Made by a program: the position numbers and the translations under genes
Assembly (NCBI GenBank): GCA_052246725.1
Contig: JBQQCL010000001.1
Source of the DNA: Pseudalkalibacillus sp052246725
Lineage (GTDB): Bacteria; Bacillota; Bacilli; Bacillales; Fictibacillaceae
Length of the DNA stretch: 64,000 bases
Strand: one strand, 5' to 3'
Shown here: positions 1 through 9,125 of the stretch, piece after piece
Layout of the letters: every line of letters begins with the position of its first letter
Numbering within the stretch: position 1 is the first letter of the stretch
The notes under the pieces: model-generated
What the model saw: the letters and a program-made list of their open reading frames with translations, nothing else
What the model was told of the DNA's origin: nothing
Databases searched by the model: none

Positions 1-99
1 ATGCGTACAAATGATTTCCACTGGTTCATCCAATAGTTTACGTACCTTTTCACGGTCGGTTTTCCCCTCGACGATCAGCACTTTCTTATCTGTATCCAT
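1..99 (-). CDS. yusF: Toprim-domain protein YusF, 5' part only
   Basis: The first 33 codons are visible, read leftwards from an ATG at 99, and the gene runs off the window. The start DTDKKVLIVEGKTDREKVRK has the V-L-I-V-E-G-K-x-D signature of a Toprim fold (primase/topoisomerase/RNase M5 type), with the metal-binding Glu in VEG. In B. subtilis yusF lies beside yusG and gcvH, as here. The substrate of this small Toprim family is not established. Identification rests on the motif plus synteny because most of the protein is missing. Confidence 0.7.
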   Translation of the reverse strand, partial: MDTDKKVLIVEGKTDREKVRKLLDEPVEIICTH

Positions 100-139
100 T
101 ATCGTTCCCACCTGTTTTCTTATCTTGTTAACCACACAT

Positions 140-220
140 TTTTAATATATACGGCACTGGTGTCCGTTAAAATTCTAAAAGACGTTTTTTGTTACAGATA
201 ACGCCTCTCCTGTCCGTAAT
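140..220. repeat. GTGTCCG-type intergenic repeat (2 units)
   Basis: Two units sharing CTGGTGTCCGTTA (from 157) and CTCCTGTCCGTAAT (from 205), with TGTCCG at 161 and 211, a 50 nt period. The same motif and period recur at 61.45-61.62 kb. It lies in the gap between yusF and yusG; no gene is visible there. Confidence 0.5.
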
Positions 221-259
221 TCTTTCCTTATAAGTTACTATTTCTAATAGAGCCTAGTT

Positions 260-299
260 AAAAAAGAAAAAAGCAGCGGATCACACTGGACCGCTGCTT
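260..299 (-). terminator. Rho-independent terminator of yusG/gcvH side
   Basis: On the minus strand a stem of AAGCAGCGG/CCGCTGCTT is followed by a T-rich run (TTTTTTCTTTTTT). It overlaps the stop codon of yusG. Confidence 0.8.
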
Positions 300-540
300 A
301 GCACCAACCAAATTCACAATCATCTACAAGCTGTTGATTTCGAGCAGGCGGGTTTGAATCATGACGATAGATCTTGTCAGAATCAAACTCAAAACCTTCC
401 CCCATCTCATACAGATTACCCTGATTAGTGAACGTGATTTTACCTATCTTATCTTTGTTCAAGTACAGAGACATAGAACCCTGGTCCATCTTGCCATAAA
501 CCTTATTCGTAATATCTGTTTTACGAATATCTTGGTCCAT
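298..540 (-). CDS. yusG: YusG-like small conserved protein (DUF2553 type)
   Basis: An 80-residue protein of unknown function with alternating polar/hydrophobic strands (SMSLYLNKDKIGKITFT) that look like a small beta-rich fold. No signal peptide or membrane segment. Its position between yusF and gcvH matches B. subtilis yusG. I chose the ATG at 540 over the in-frame GTG at 549 because AGAAGGG lies 10 nt before the ATG and almost touches the GTG. The C-terminus ends DDCEFGWC with two Cys. Function unknown. Confidence 0.7.
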   Translation of the reverse strand: MDQDIRKTDITNKVYGKMDQGSMSLYLNKDKIGKITFTNQGNLYEMGEGFEFDSDKIYRHDSNPPARNQQLVDDCEFGWC

Positions 541-713
541 CAAGATCACACCCTTCTAAAGATTTGTGTTCAAAAAAGGCAAATCGGCAACATCTCATTT
601 ATGATGATTTTTGAACAACCTTTTTCATGGTAGTAATAGAATAACCAACTTAGAAGCAGATGAATCACTTTGATGTTCTGTTTTATGTCCTGTCACTGTG
701 TTTATTGAAAATC

Positions 714-1097
714 TTACTCTTCACTTACCATCTTTTGATAATCATCCGCAGACATCAATTTCTCTAGCTCTGACTCATTAGAAAGCTCAACAACGATCAT
801 CCATGCTTTCTCATACGGTGATTCATTGACAAACTCAGGATTATCTTCAAGATCTTCATTTACTTCTAATACTTTTCCGCTTACTGGAGCGTATAATTCA
901 GATACAGTCTTAACAGATTCAACGCTTCCGAATGGCTCGTCCACTTTGATATCATCGTCTACTTCTGGAAGTTCAACGAATACGATATCACCAAGCTCAT
1001 CTTGCGCAAAAGCGGTGATTCCAATATAAGCTTTGTTTCCTTCAACTCTTACCCATTCATGTTCTTCTGAATAACGTAATTCCTTTGGATATTCCAT
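714..1097 (-). CDS. gcvH: Glycine cleavage system H protein
   Basis: A 127-residue lipoyl carrier protein that shuttles the aminomethyl group between the P, T and L proteins of glycine cleavage; in Bacillus it is also the hub for lipoate transfer to other enzymes. The lipoylation motif GSVESVKTVSELYAP is present with its Lys near residue 63, and the length is typical. RBS GGAGG is 7 nt before the ATG. It stands apart from the other gcv genes, as in B. subtilis. Cytosolic. Confidence 0.95.
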   Translation of the reverse strand: MEYPKELRYSEEHEWVRVEGNKAYIGITAFAQDELGDIVFVELPEVDDDIKVDEPFGSVESVKTVSELYAPVSGKVLEVNEDLEDNPEFVNESPYEKAWMIVVELSNESELEKLMSADDYQKMVSEE

Positions 1098-1191
1098 TCT
1101 TATCCCTCCATAAGTTTCTCATTAAAGTTTAGTTTCTTAAAATGATTCTAATGTAATAGTAATATAAAACAGTATGCTTTCGCAATCTGTT

Positions 1192-1548
1192 CTATTTCCA
1201 CGTTTGTTCAAACTGATCCTCTTTAAAGCCAATTGTTACGGTTTTTCCGTCTGTTACAATCGGACGCTTGATCAACATGCCATCTGATGCAAGCAGTTCC
1301 AGTAGTTCTTCTTCTGAAGAATTTTTCATTCGATCCTTCATGCCGAGTTCGCGGTATTTCTTTCCACTCGTATTGAAGAACTTCTTCAGCTCCAGTCCGC
1401 TCTTTTCGTAAAGAGAGGTTAACTCTTCTTTTGATGGGGTGTTTTCGACAATATGTACATCCTCGTAAGCAACACCATTTTCATCCAGCCATTTCTTTGC
1501 CTTCTTACAAGTTGAACAGCTTGGATACTCATAAACTGTTAGCGACAA
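1192..1548 (-). CDS. yusI: ArsC/Spx-family thioredoxin-fold protein YusI
   Basis: A 118-residue member of the ArsC/Spx-like family. It has the N-terminal motif YEYPSCSTCKKAKKWL (C-x-x-C) and the conserved LLASDGMLIKRPI segment around residues 87-100. Family members are thiol-active proteins or RNA polymerase-binding regulators; YusI itself has no firm role. I chose the TTG at 1548 because AAGGAG lies 8 nt upstream, whereas the GTG at 1557 is only 1 nt from it; this gives the same length as B. subtilis YusI. Next to gcvH as in B. subtilis. Confidence 0.8.
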   Translation of the reverse strand: MSLTVYEYPSCSTCKKAKKWLDENGVAYEDVHIVENTPSKEELTSLYEKSGLELKKFFNTSGKKYRELGMKDRMKNSSEEELLELLASDGMLIKRPIVTDGKTVTIGFKEDQFEQTWK

Positions 1549-1801
1549 TTGGGACACTCCTTACTCAACAAATTCTGTATTTTCTGAATGAGGTTCCATT
1601 CTATTTTATCACAACCTATTGCCTGACAAACGTATAAAGGCTTATTACCGAAATTTAATTTAGTTGCAATTAAGGGTGAACCATCTGCAAAACCATTTTG
1701 TGTTAATGAAGCTCTGCATAGCTTGTTTCATTTTTCGAGTTCTATGTGCTTTCTTACCTTCATTAAATAGTATATGACAAGCTTGTTGAAGGAGAATGCA
1801 G

Positions 1802-2455
1802 ATGCTCGCCACTGTTTCTGGTTACATCCTATTAGGTCTTTCTATCGCAGCTCCGGTCGGCCCCATCAACGTCGAAATCATCAAAAGAGGGCTCCAGTAT
1901 GGGTTTTGGCCAGCTTTTCTTGTTGGAGCGGGCGGAATCTCCTCCGATCTTACTCTTATGGCGCTCATGTTTTTCGGACTTTCCAAAATCATGTCTCTTG
2001 CATGGGTGAAAATCATACTGACATTATTAGGCTGTTTCATCCTATTATATTCAGGTTGGACAAACCTTCGAGCTACCTCACAAGCAATGGAAACTTCAAA
2101 AGCTTCGGCTTCCATTCCGGCTGGTATTGGCACACGTTCCTATTTGACGGGAGTAACCATCGCCGCTTCCAATCCAATGAATTTACTTTTCTGGCTCGGG
2201 ATTTATGGCTCCGTCCTGAATCGTGCACTGCATCAGAACAATCATTTACAATCTTTCTTTTTATGCAGTCTCGTTTTGCTTGGAATCGGTTTATGGAACC
2301 TGAACCTCGCATTTACTGTACACTTCGGAAGACTATTGATGAACACGCGTGTCATGAGGGGTATCAATATCTTTGCCAGTCTCGTATTGATCGGATATGG
2401 CCTGAAGTTCGGTTATATAGGACTTAGCGAACTACTGTACATAATCATTTCTTGA
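1802..2455 (+). CDS. LysE/RhtB-family exporter
   Basis: A 217-residue integral membrane protein with about six hydrophobic segments and the LysE-family N-terminal motif AAPVGPINVEIIKRGL. Members export amino acids or related small molecules; the substrate here is unknown. GGAG lies 7 nt before the ATG at 1802 but only 1 nt from the ATG at 1796, so I prefer 1802. It is the only plus-strand gene within the minus-strand gcvH/fad block and lies between yusI and fadE. Confidence 0.85.
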   Translation: MLATVSGYILLGLSIAAPVGPINVEIIKRGLQYGFWPAFLVGAGGISSDLTLMALMFFGLSKIMSLAWVKIILTLLGCFILLYSGWTNLRATSQAMETSKASASIPAGIGTRSYLTGVTIAASNPMNLLFWLGIYGSVLNRALHQNNHLQSFFLCSLVLLGIGLWNLNLAFTVHFGRLLMNTRVMRGINIFASLVLIGYGLKFGYIGLSELLYIIIS

Positions 2456-2493
2456 AGCCGAACTTGATCTCCTTCATTAAATTTGCCGGAATG

Positions 2494-2531
2494 TAAAAAA
2501 GGTCCCCATCAGCATTGGAGACCTCTTTTAA
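2494..2531 (-). terminator. Terminator of the fadNAE operon (probably bidirectional)
   Basis: On the minus strand AGGTCTCC pairs with GGGGACCT (one G-U) around a 9 nt loop and runs into TTTTTT. On the plus strand the same stem has one mismatch and ends in CTCTTTTA, so it could also serve the LysE gene. It sits between convergent genes. Confidence 0.75.
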
Positions 2532-2588
2532 GAGAGTGTGTTTTTATCTGGAAAAGAGAGTATTAGTGTTTACTAATTACACGTTGAT

Positions 2589-4373
2589 CTAAACGACGTA
2601 TTTACCTTCATTCAATAAGACACCAGCAACTTCACGCTTCTTCTTGACAACATTGATCGGTGTGTAACGAGTCAATTTCTTGAGAGCAGAAAGCATCATA
2701 CGAAGTTGATCGCCGTCTTCGATTGTGACGATTGATTCCTTCGCATGGGACTCAATCCGCTCAAAGGCTTCCTGACAATAGATTTCTGTGAGACGAATTT
2801 TTTGTGCCGCTTTTTCTGCGCCGTGTTTTTGGATCGCTTTTTCAGTCCTCAGCACGACGGATTCAATGGCATACGCCTCACTTACGATATCCGCGACATT
2901 TGAAAGAATTTCTTGTTCATGTTCGAGCTTTTCGCCATATTTTTGGACAGCAAGACCAGCAATCATCAAGAAAATCTTCTTCGCATTTTTCACAAATTGT
3001 TTTTCTTGAGCGAGCGGTTCATCACCAAGCTCCTCTGGCATTAGCATCATCAGCTCATTTTGAAGCTCTGTCGCTTTTTGAAGGAGTGGCAATTCACCTT
3101 TCATCGCTTTACGGAGAAGTGTACCTGGCACCAATAAACGGTTGATTTCATTCGTTCCTTCAAAAATACGATTGATCCTTGAGTCCCGGTACATGTTTTC
3201 AACTTCATATTCGGACATAAAACCATATCCACCATGGATTTGAACTGCTTCATCGACGACATGGTCCAATACTTCTGAAGCGAACACTTTATTCAGTGAA
3301 CACTCGATCGCATACTCCGCAATTCCTTTAGCAAGTAGAGAGCCGTCTTTCTGCTCTTCAGCTGACAAATCGCCAAGACGGTTTTCATACATTCCGACTG
3401 TCCGATAGACGGAACTTTCTGAGGCGTACGTCTTTGCAGCCATAGTCGCAAGCTTCTCCTGGATGAGCGTGAAGCGCGAGATCGGCTGCTTGAACTGTTG
3501 GCGTTCATTTGCATATTTGATCGATACTTCAAGCGCGCGTTTAGCTGCCCCTACACAGCCAACCGCAAGTTTATACCGACCGATATTCAAAATATTGAAC
3601 GCGATCACATGTCCTCGGCCAGCTTCACCGAGCAGATTTTCTTTCGGTACTAATGCATCATCTAGAATGAGCGTACGTGTAGATGAGCCTTTGATTCCCA
3701 TCTTCTTTTCCTCTGGCCCTGTAGATACACCTTCAAAATCACGCTCTACAATGAATGCTGAAAAATGTTCGCCATCGATTTTGGCATAAACCACGAAAAC
3801 ATCTGCAAACGCTGAGTTCGTGATCCATTGTTTCTCACCATTCAACACATAATGAGTTCCAGTATCATTCAGCTTCGCGACCGTTTTTGCACCTAGTGCA
3901 TCTGAACCAGAACCTGGCTCAGTCAATGCATATGCTGCGATGCGTTTTCCTGTGGCAAGGTCAGGTAAATACTGTTGCTTCTGCTCTTCATTCCCGAACA
4001 AAACGATTGGCAAGGAACCGATCCCGACGTGCGCACCATAGCTTAATGAAAATGAACGTGCTCTTGAAAACTTCTCAGTGATAAGTGAGGAACTGATTTT
4101 ATCGAGAGCCAGACCACCGTATTCCTCAGGAACATCGGCCCCTAGAAGCCCTAACTCTCCTGCTTTTGTCAGTAAGTCCCTTGAAATATCGAACTGATGG
4201 TTTTCAATCTTTTCAAGTTGCGGAACGACTTCTTTTACGACAAAATCTTCTGTTGTCTTCCCCATCAAAACCTGTTCTTCGTTGAAATCCTCTGGTGTAA
4301 ATACACTCTGCGCTTCTACTTCTTCTATCAGGAAGCTTCCACCTTTTGCTGCTTTTTCTACACTGCTAGACAT
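2589..4373 (-). CDS. fadE: Acyl-CoA dehydrogenase FadE
   Basis: A 594-residue flavoprotein that catalyses the first step of beta-oxidation, acyl-CoA to trans-2-enoyl-CoA, with FAD. The acyl-CoA dehydrogenase signatures LTEPGSGSDA (about residue 150) and FEGTNEINR (about 410) are present; the latter region carries the usual catalytic Glu. A C-terminal extension of about 170 residues places it with the long VLCAD-like Bacillus FadE (YusJ) rather than the 380-residue short forms. It is the last gene of fadN-fadA-fadE, 15 nt after fadA, with RBS AAAGGAGG. Expected to be repressed by FadR through the box at 7997. Confidence 0.95.
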   Translation of the reverse strand: MSSSVEKAAKGGSFLIEEVEAQSVFTPEDFNEEQVLMGKTTEDFVVKEVVPQLEKIENHQFDISRDLLTKAGELGLLGADVPEEYGGLALDKISSSLITEKFSRARSFSLSYGAHVGIGSLPIVLFGNEEQKQQYLPDLATGKRIAAYALTEPGSGSDALGAKTVAKLNDTGTHYVLNGEKQWITNSAFADVFVVYAKIDGEHFSAFIVERDFEGVSTGPEEKKMGIKGSSTRTLILDDALVPKENLLGEAGRGHVIAFNILNIGRYKLAVGCVGAAKRALEVSIKYANERQQFKQPISRFTLIQEKLATMAAKTYASESSVYRTVGMYENRLGDLSAEEQKDGSLLAKGIAEYAIECSLNKVFASEVLDHVVDEAVQIHGGYGFMSEYEVENMYRDSRINRIFEGTNEINRLLVPGTLLRKAMKGELPLLQKATELQNELMMLMPEELGDEPLAQEKQFVKNAKKIFLMIAGLAVQKYGEKLEHEQEILSNVADIVSEAYAIESVVLRTEKAIQKHGAEKAAQKIRLTEIYCQEAFERIESHAKESIVTIEDGDQLRMMLSALKKLTRYTPINVVKKKREVAGVLLNEGKYVV

Positions 4374-4388
4374 ACCTTCTACCTCCTT

Positions 4389-5570
4389 TTATGATTGGAT
4401 CAACTCGAATACTCCAGCGGCTCCCATACCTCCGCCGATACACATTGTGACTACTCCGAACTGCTCGTTTCTTCGTATCATCTCGTGCATTAGCGTTAAT
4501 GTCAGTTTTGCACCACTGCAGCCAAGTGGATGACCTAATGCGATCGCGCCGCCGTTGACGTTGACTTTTTCTTCATCAAGCCCTAGCTGGCGGATGACCT
4601 GCAATGATTGCGATGCAAAAGCTTCATTCAGCTCGAACAAACCAATGTCGGATTGCTCAAGTCCCGCAAGCTTCAATGCTTTTGGAATAGCTTCAACTGG
4701 TCCGACGCCCATGATTTCAGGTGCGACACCAGCAACAGCGAATGACCGGAACTTCAAAATCGGTTTCAATCCTTCCGCTTCAGCTTTTTCACGATCCATG
4801 ACAAGGACGGAAGCTGCACCGTCACTCATCTGGGAAGAGTTTCCTGCCGTTACGCTTCCCTTTGGAGAGAAGGCAGGTCTTAGTTTCCCGAGCACTTCAA
4901 GTGTGGTATCCGCCCGGACTCCTTCATCTGTTGAAAATGTTGTCAATTTTTCTTGCAATTTATTGTTTTCATCGACCCAGCGTTTCGGCACTTCTACTGG
5001 TACGGTTTCATCTTTAAATTTACCTTCCTGAATGGCTTTTGCAGCCTTCTGATGACTCCGTAATGCAAATTGATCCTGATCTTCTCTAGTGATGCCGAAT
5101 CGGTTTGCAACCTCTTCTGCTGTATAGCCCATTCCCATATAATATTCAGGCCTTGAATCGAGAAGCGCAGCATTCGGCTTAACAACATGACCTGGAACTG
5201 GGACAAGACTCATTGATTCAGCCCCGCCAGCAATGATCGCTTCAGCATGACCGAGCATAATCCGCTCAGCTCCATAGGCGATACTTTGCAACCCGGAGGA
5301 GCAATATCGGTTGATTGTGATGGCCGGTACATTATCCGGTAATCCTGCGAGACCGCCGATCAAACGAGCCATGTTCATCCCTTGCTCTGCCTCTGGAATC
5401 GAACATCCGATGATCAAATCATCGATTAGGCCATCATAGCCACCAGCTCGTTTCAATGTCTCTTTTACTGTCAATGCACCCAGATCATCCGGCCTTACAT
5501 TGGCAAGTGTTCCTCTTTTCGCTTTTCCGACAGGTGTTCTTGCACCTGCAACAATTACTGCTTCTTGCAT
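4389..5570 (-). CDS. fadA: Acetyl-CoA C-acyltransferase (3-ketoacyl-CoA thiolase) FadA
   Basis: A 393-residue thiolase that cleaves 3-ketoacyl-CoA with CoA in the last step of beta-oxidation. The nucleophile Cys is in NRYCSSGLQ (about residue 90), the His in GHPLGCSGA (about 350), and the second Cys in TMCIGGGMGAAG near the C-terminus. The ATG at 5570 is preferred over the GTG at 5576 because AAGGAGG is 7 nt upstream of it. It lies a few nt after fadN. Confidence 0.95.
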   Translation of the reverse strand: MQEAVIVAGARTPVGKAKRGTLANVRPDDLGALTVKETLKRAGGYDGLIDDLIIGCSIPEAEQGMNMARLIGGLAGLPDNVPAITINRYCSSGLQSIAYGAERIMLGHAEAIIAGGAESMSLVPVPGHVVKPNAALLDSRPEYYMGMGYTAEEVANRFGITREDQDQFALRSHQKAAKAIQEGKFKDETVPVEVPKRWVDENNKLQEKLTTFSTDEGVRADTTLEVLGKLRPAFSPKGSVTAGNSSQMSDGAASVLVMDREKAEAEGLKPILKFRSFAVAGVAPEIMGVGPVEAIPKALKLAGLEQSDIGLFELNEAFASQSLQVIRQLGLDEEKVNVNGGAIALGHPLGCSGAKLTLTLMHEMIRRNEQFGVVTMCIGGGMGAAGVFELIQS

Positions 5571-5582
5571 CTTCACCCCTCC

Positions 5583-7979
5583 TTAGTTGCGTAGTGGTTT
5601 TCCTTTTACGAGCATATGCTGCATACGTTGTTGTGTCAGCGGTTCCCCTGCAAGACTCAAGAATGCTTCGCGCTCAAGGTCCAATAAGTATTGTTCATCA
5701 ACGAGTGTGCCCTCAGGTACTTTACCTCCAGCAATGACATAGGCTAATTTTTTAGCGATTTTTAAATCATGATCTGAAATCATATTGCCGAATTTCATCG
5801 TCTGCGCACCGAGTAGCATCGTTGCGTATCCGGCTTCCCCAGCTACTGGGATCTTTTTACGTTGAGGCGGGCGGTACCCTCTGTTATATAAGGAAAGGAC
5901 TTGTTGTTTCGCGTCATAGATCAGGTGATCCGCGTTGACACTGATCCCGTCCTGTGGTCGTAAAAATCCAGCTTCCTTCGCTTCATGAGCTGAGGTTGAA
6001 ACCTTCGCCATCGCAATCGATTCGAATGTTTGAATCGCCAGTTTTTGAAGGTCAGGTTTAATATCTTTCGGAACTTGCTCTAACAGGCGAGTGTACAATT
6101 CCTTGTTTCCACCGCCGCCAGGTATGATCCCGACTCCCACTTCAACAAGACCCATATACGTTTCAAAGGATGCTTGAAGACCTGCTGCAGGAAGTGATAC
6201 CTCTGTTCCTCCTCCAAGTGTCATGTTAAAAGGAGCGACGACAACTGGTTTCGCACTATAACGTACTCGAGCCATCGTTTGTTGGAATTGTCGGACCATA
6301 AAATCAAGTTCAAAGAAATTATCATCCTGCGCTTCCATCATGATCAGCATCAGGTTAGCCCCAACACAGAAGTTCTTCCCCTGGTTTCCAATGACAAGTC
6401 CTTTGTAGTTCTTTTCCACTTCATCAATCGCATGATGGATCATCTGGATGATATCCGGGCCGATTGAATTGTTTTGTGAATGGAATTCCAATAAAGCAAC
6501 TCCGTCACCCAAATCAATCAGACTAGCACCTGTGTTTTTCTTGATGACGCGATTTTCATTCTTAAGGCGGCTCAAACGGATGATTTTACTATTTTCATTG
6601 GCCTGTTTGTACTCGCCTTTATTATAAAATTCAAGATCTATTCCTTTTTGCTGATAAAATTCTTTTTTGCCTGATTCAAGCATGTCAGTAACCCATGGCG
6701 GGATGGTTTCCCCTTCTGCTTTCATGCGTTCGACTGACTTTTCAACTCCGATCGCATCCCATGTTTCGAATGGACCCAGTTCCCAGCCAAATCCCCATTT
6801 CATTGCGTCATCGATCGCTTTGATATCATCAGCAATCTCATAAGCTTTTTCCGCAGAATAGAGTAGAACTGGTTTTAAAATCGACCAGATCAGCTTTCCA
6901 GCACGATCGTCTGCATATACAAGCGCTTTCATTTTATCCGGTAAAGTCTTTGCCTGTTTGCTAGTCTCAGTGGATGCTGTTTTCAACTTTTTACGCGGAC
7001 CATATTCAAGAGTTTCAGGATCAAGCTCAAGAATCTCGCTCTTCCCATCGACTTTTTTCTTTAAGTAAAATCCTTGCCCGTTCTTGCTGCCGATCCAGCC
7101 TTTTTCATTCATCTTCTGCATGAACGCTGGAACTTCAAAAACAGCTTTCTCTTCCCCTTCCACCTGATCATATACGTTCTTAGCAACGTGGATGAAGGTG
7201 TCGAGCCCGACGACATCCAAGGTACGGAATGTAGCACTCTTCGGACGACCGATCGCTGGCCCTGTCACCGAATCGACTTCCCCTACTGAGTAGCCGTTTT
7301 TCAGCATTTCTTGAACGGTAACCAACAATCCATATGTTCCGATCCGGTTTGCGATGAAGTTCGGAGTATCCTTCGCTTCAACGACTCCCTTACCGAGCAC
7401 CTCTTCCCCAAACTGATTGATGAACTCAAGCACTTCAGGTTTCGTAGCACTTGTCGGAATGACCTCTAAAAGTTTTAAGTAACGCGGCGGGTTGAAAAAG
7501 TGCGTGCCGAGGAAGTGTGCTTTAAAATCTTCACTTCTTCCTTCTGCCATCGCATTGATCGAGATACCTGATGTATTGGAACTTACAATCGTTCCAGGTT
7601 TCCGATGCTGCTCGATTTGTTCAAAAACCTTCTTTTTGATAGTCAAGTTTTCTACAACGACCTCAATAATCCAATCCACTTCACCAAGCTTTTCAAGATC
7701 GTCCTCTAAATTCCCCACCTCGATCATCTCAAGGTGATCCTTTGAGCTAAGTGGTGCCGGCTTGTGCTTCAACAATTTTTGTCTAGCTGTTTCAGCCAAT
7801 TTGTTCCTCACTTGCGGGTGCTCTAAAGTAAGCCCCTTTGCTTCTTCCTTTTCGGTAAGCTCTCTCGGTACGATATCCAGTAAAATACTCGGGATACCTA
7901 CGTTAGCTAAATGAGCAGCTATTCCTGAACCCATTACACCTGAGCCGATGACAGCCACCTTACGAATCTGATATGACAT
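5583..7979 (-). CDS. fadN: 3-hydroxyacyl-CoA dehydrogenase / enoyl-CoA hydratase FadN
   Basis: A 798-residue bifunctional enzyme. The N-terminal NAD-binding motif VAVIGSGVMGSGIA starts near residue 8 and is followed by the 3-hydroxyacyl-CoA dehydrogenase domains (to about 430). A C-terminal enoyl-CoA hydratase/crotonase domain contains GKNFCVGANL and GGGTEVSLPAAG. The dehydrogenase-first order is typical of FadN (YusL) and opposite to E. coli FadB. RBS GGAGG is 6 nt before the ATG. First gene of fadNAE; a FadR box ends 35 nt upstream of the start. Confidence 0.95.
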   Translation of the reverse strand: MSYQIRKVAVIGSGVMGSGIAAHLANVGIPSILLDIVPRELTEKEEAKGLTLEHPQVRNKLAETARQKLLKHKPAPLSSKDHLEMIEVGNLEDDLEKLGEVDWIIEVVVENLTIKKKVFEQIEQHRKPGTIVSSNTSGISINAMAEGRSEDFKAHFLGTHFFNPPRYLKLLEVIPTSATKPEVLEFINQFGEEVLGKGVVEAKDTPNFIANRIGTYGLLVTVQEMLKNGYSVGEVDSVTGPAIGRPKSATFRTLDVVGLDTFIHVAKNVYDQVEGEEKAVFEVPAFMQKMNEKGWIGSKNGQGFYLKKKVDGKSEILELDPETLEYGPRKKLKTASTETSKQAKTLPDKMKALVYADDRAGKLIWSILKPVLLYSAEKAYEIADDIKAIDDAMKWGFGWELGPFETWDAIGVEKSVERMKAEGETIPPWVTDMLESGKKEFYQQKGIDLEFYNKGEYKQANENSKIIRLSRLKNENRVIKKNTGASLIDLGDGVALLEFHSQNNSIGPDIIQMIHHAIDEVEKNYKGLVIGNQGKNFCVGANLMLIMMEAQDDNFFELDFMVRQFQQTMARVRYSAKPVVVAPFNMTLGGGTEVSLPAAGLQASFETYMGLVEVGVGIIPGGGGNKELYTRLLEQVPKDIKPDLQKLAIQTFESIAMAKVSTSAHEAKEAGFLRPQDGISVNADHLIYDAKQQVLSLYNRGYRPPQRKKIPVAGEAGYATMLLGAQTMKFGNMISDHDLKIAKKLAYVIAGGKVPEGTLVDEQYLLDLEREAFLSLAGEPLTQQRMQHMLVKGKPLRN

Positions 7980-7996
7980 GATGAACCTCCTTCATA

Positions 7997-8014
7997 TGAA
8001 TGAATACTCATTCA
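7997..8014 (-). promoter_or_regulatory. FadR operator upstream of fadN
   Basis: TGAATGAATACTCATTCA matches the B. subtilis FadR consensus TGAATGAMTANTCATTCA at every position and lies just upstream of the fadN RBS. FadR (TetR family) represses beta-oxidation genes until long-chain acyl-CoA binds it. Confidence 0.9.
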
Positions 8015-8051
8015 TTTTTTAAGCAAAAAATAGAGCATAAACCAAATATAT

Positions 8052-8250
8052 GTTCAAAAAGCCGGAAATAGAGTAGTGACTTTTTGAACCTCCCTTAAAA
8101 TAAAGTTCAAAAAGGTGACGAATAAGGAACAAGAAGTTCTAGGCACGATGGTTTTTGAGGACCGGAGCGTATAATATAATACGTGAGGACCGGTAAAACC
8201 GAGTAACGCCGAAATTCGCCGTTCATTATTTGGTGACTTTTTGAACCTCC
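8052..8250. repeat. Structured intergenic element with GTTCAAAAAG ends (two nested units)
   Basis: A 330 nt gap upstream of fadN without a gene. Two inverted repeats with arms GTTCAAAAAG/CTTTTTGAAC occur: a short one (8052-8089) and a long one (8104-8247). GTGACTTTTTGAACCTCC is exactly duplicated at 8076-8093 and 8233-8250. Inside the long unit are a direct repeat GAGGACCGG (8157 and 8185), CGTAT...ATACG between them, and CGGTAAAACCG. It looks like a repeated intergenic element with a deleted copy beside it. It lacks T-box signatures that I can recognise. Confidence 0.5.
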
Positions 8251-8342
8251 TCTATAAATACTATAAGAAATTTTGACCCATTACGCAACACAAATTTCAG
8301 AAAATTTTTATGATTGCGTCTTATTTTTATTCTACAAGTACT

Positions 8343-8840
8343 TCAAGCCGATGGACGATGCATTTTAAGGATTTCTTTGATTTGATCGGTGTGCCGTCTT
8401 TCGTGATAGCCAATGAAATCGATCCACTGCGATAACTTCATTGGCCCGAAAATCGGGTGTGAAAAAGCTCTTTTCTCAAGCAATGAAGGATCATCTACTT
8501 CTTCTAACACCTGAATGAGCTTATTTCTTGATTGTTGCAGGGCAATTTTTGCTTCATCCTTTGATTTATAACGTCCGATGGGTCGTACATACTCAGGTGC
8601 ATCCACAACGGGATACCTTTTTGCCGAACGATATACTGGGTGGTCGGGCGTTTCTGTGTCTTCTCCATGACAGATCAAGTATTCACTTTGCTTGGTAATG
8701 ACATGTTCAATCAAAACTAAGTGTTCCAATACCTCTAAAACAGACCATGAATCAATTGAAATACGAGCTTGACCTTGTTCATCTGGAATTTCATCAATTG
8801 TTGCCATCAATTCTTTTCTGCCTTCATCAAAAACGGACAC
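8343..8840 (-). CDS. DinB-family (DinB_2/YfiT-like) protein
   Basis: A 165-residue four-helix-bundle protein with His residues placed as in the DinB/YfiT superfamily: HLVLIEHV near residue 44 and IGYHERRHTDQI near 146, the metal-binding His set. Members are damage-inducible or thiol-transferase-like proteins and the activity here is unknown. I prefer the GTG at 8840: GAGGAGG is 7 nt from it but directly abuts the ATG at 8846. Monocistronic between fadN and fadM; B. subtilis has no gene here. Confidence 0.75.
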   Translation of the reverse strand: MSVFDEGRKELMATIDEIPDEQGQARISIDSWSVLEVLEHLVLIEHVITKQSEYLICHGEDTETPDHPVYRSAKRYPVVDAPEYVRPIGRYKSKDEAKIALQQSRNKLIQVLEEVDDPSLLEKRAFSHPIFGPMKLSQWIDFIGYHERRHTDQIKEILKMHRPSA

Positions 8841-8846
8841 GTTCAT

Positions 8847-9125
8847 CCCTCCTCGAAAACTATAAAATGACTCTTCTTAAATCAATGTTCGACAAACCCG
8901 TTGCGAATTCCCTTTATTTTTTTCATAATATGCTGGTTTGGGTGGAGGTTGTGTTATTTATTTTTTACAGCAGTAGTGTTCAACCTTCTTGGTATTACTG
9001 TTTTTAAGATAGTGCTACATTTTATTCTCTATCTGTTGTCCCGATTCCGCTCTTTTTGGGACAGGGGCACTGCTTTTTTGCTTGCTGCTGTCCGAAGTTG
9101 TCCTAAATCAACATCAAGCCAAAGC
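8847..9125. other. Gap with TGTCCC/GGGACA inverted motifs
   Basis: No gene seen. TGTCCCGATTCCG (about 9039) and TTTTTGGGACAGGGGCA (about 9053) form an inverted pair. Similar TGTCCC motifs occur at 26.6 kb and 37.7 kb, suggesting another short interspersed sequence class. Confidence 0.35.

Noticed and set aside
1774..2427. Long plus-strand frame overlapping the LysE-family gene
   Set aside because: It is an out-of-frame shadow rich in Ser/Arg/His with no RBS; the LysE frame has clear family motifs.
8052..8250. T-box or other known riboswitch upstream of fadN
   Set aside because: No T-box sequence or specifier-loop pattern; the sequence behaves like a repeated element with duplicated ends.
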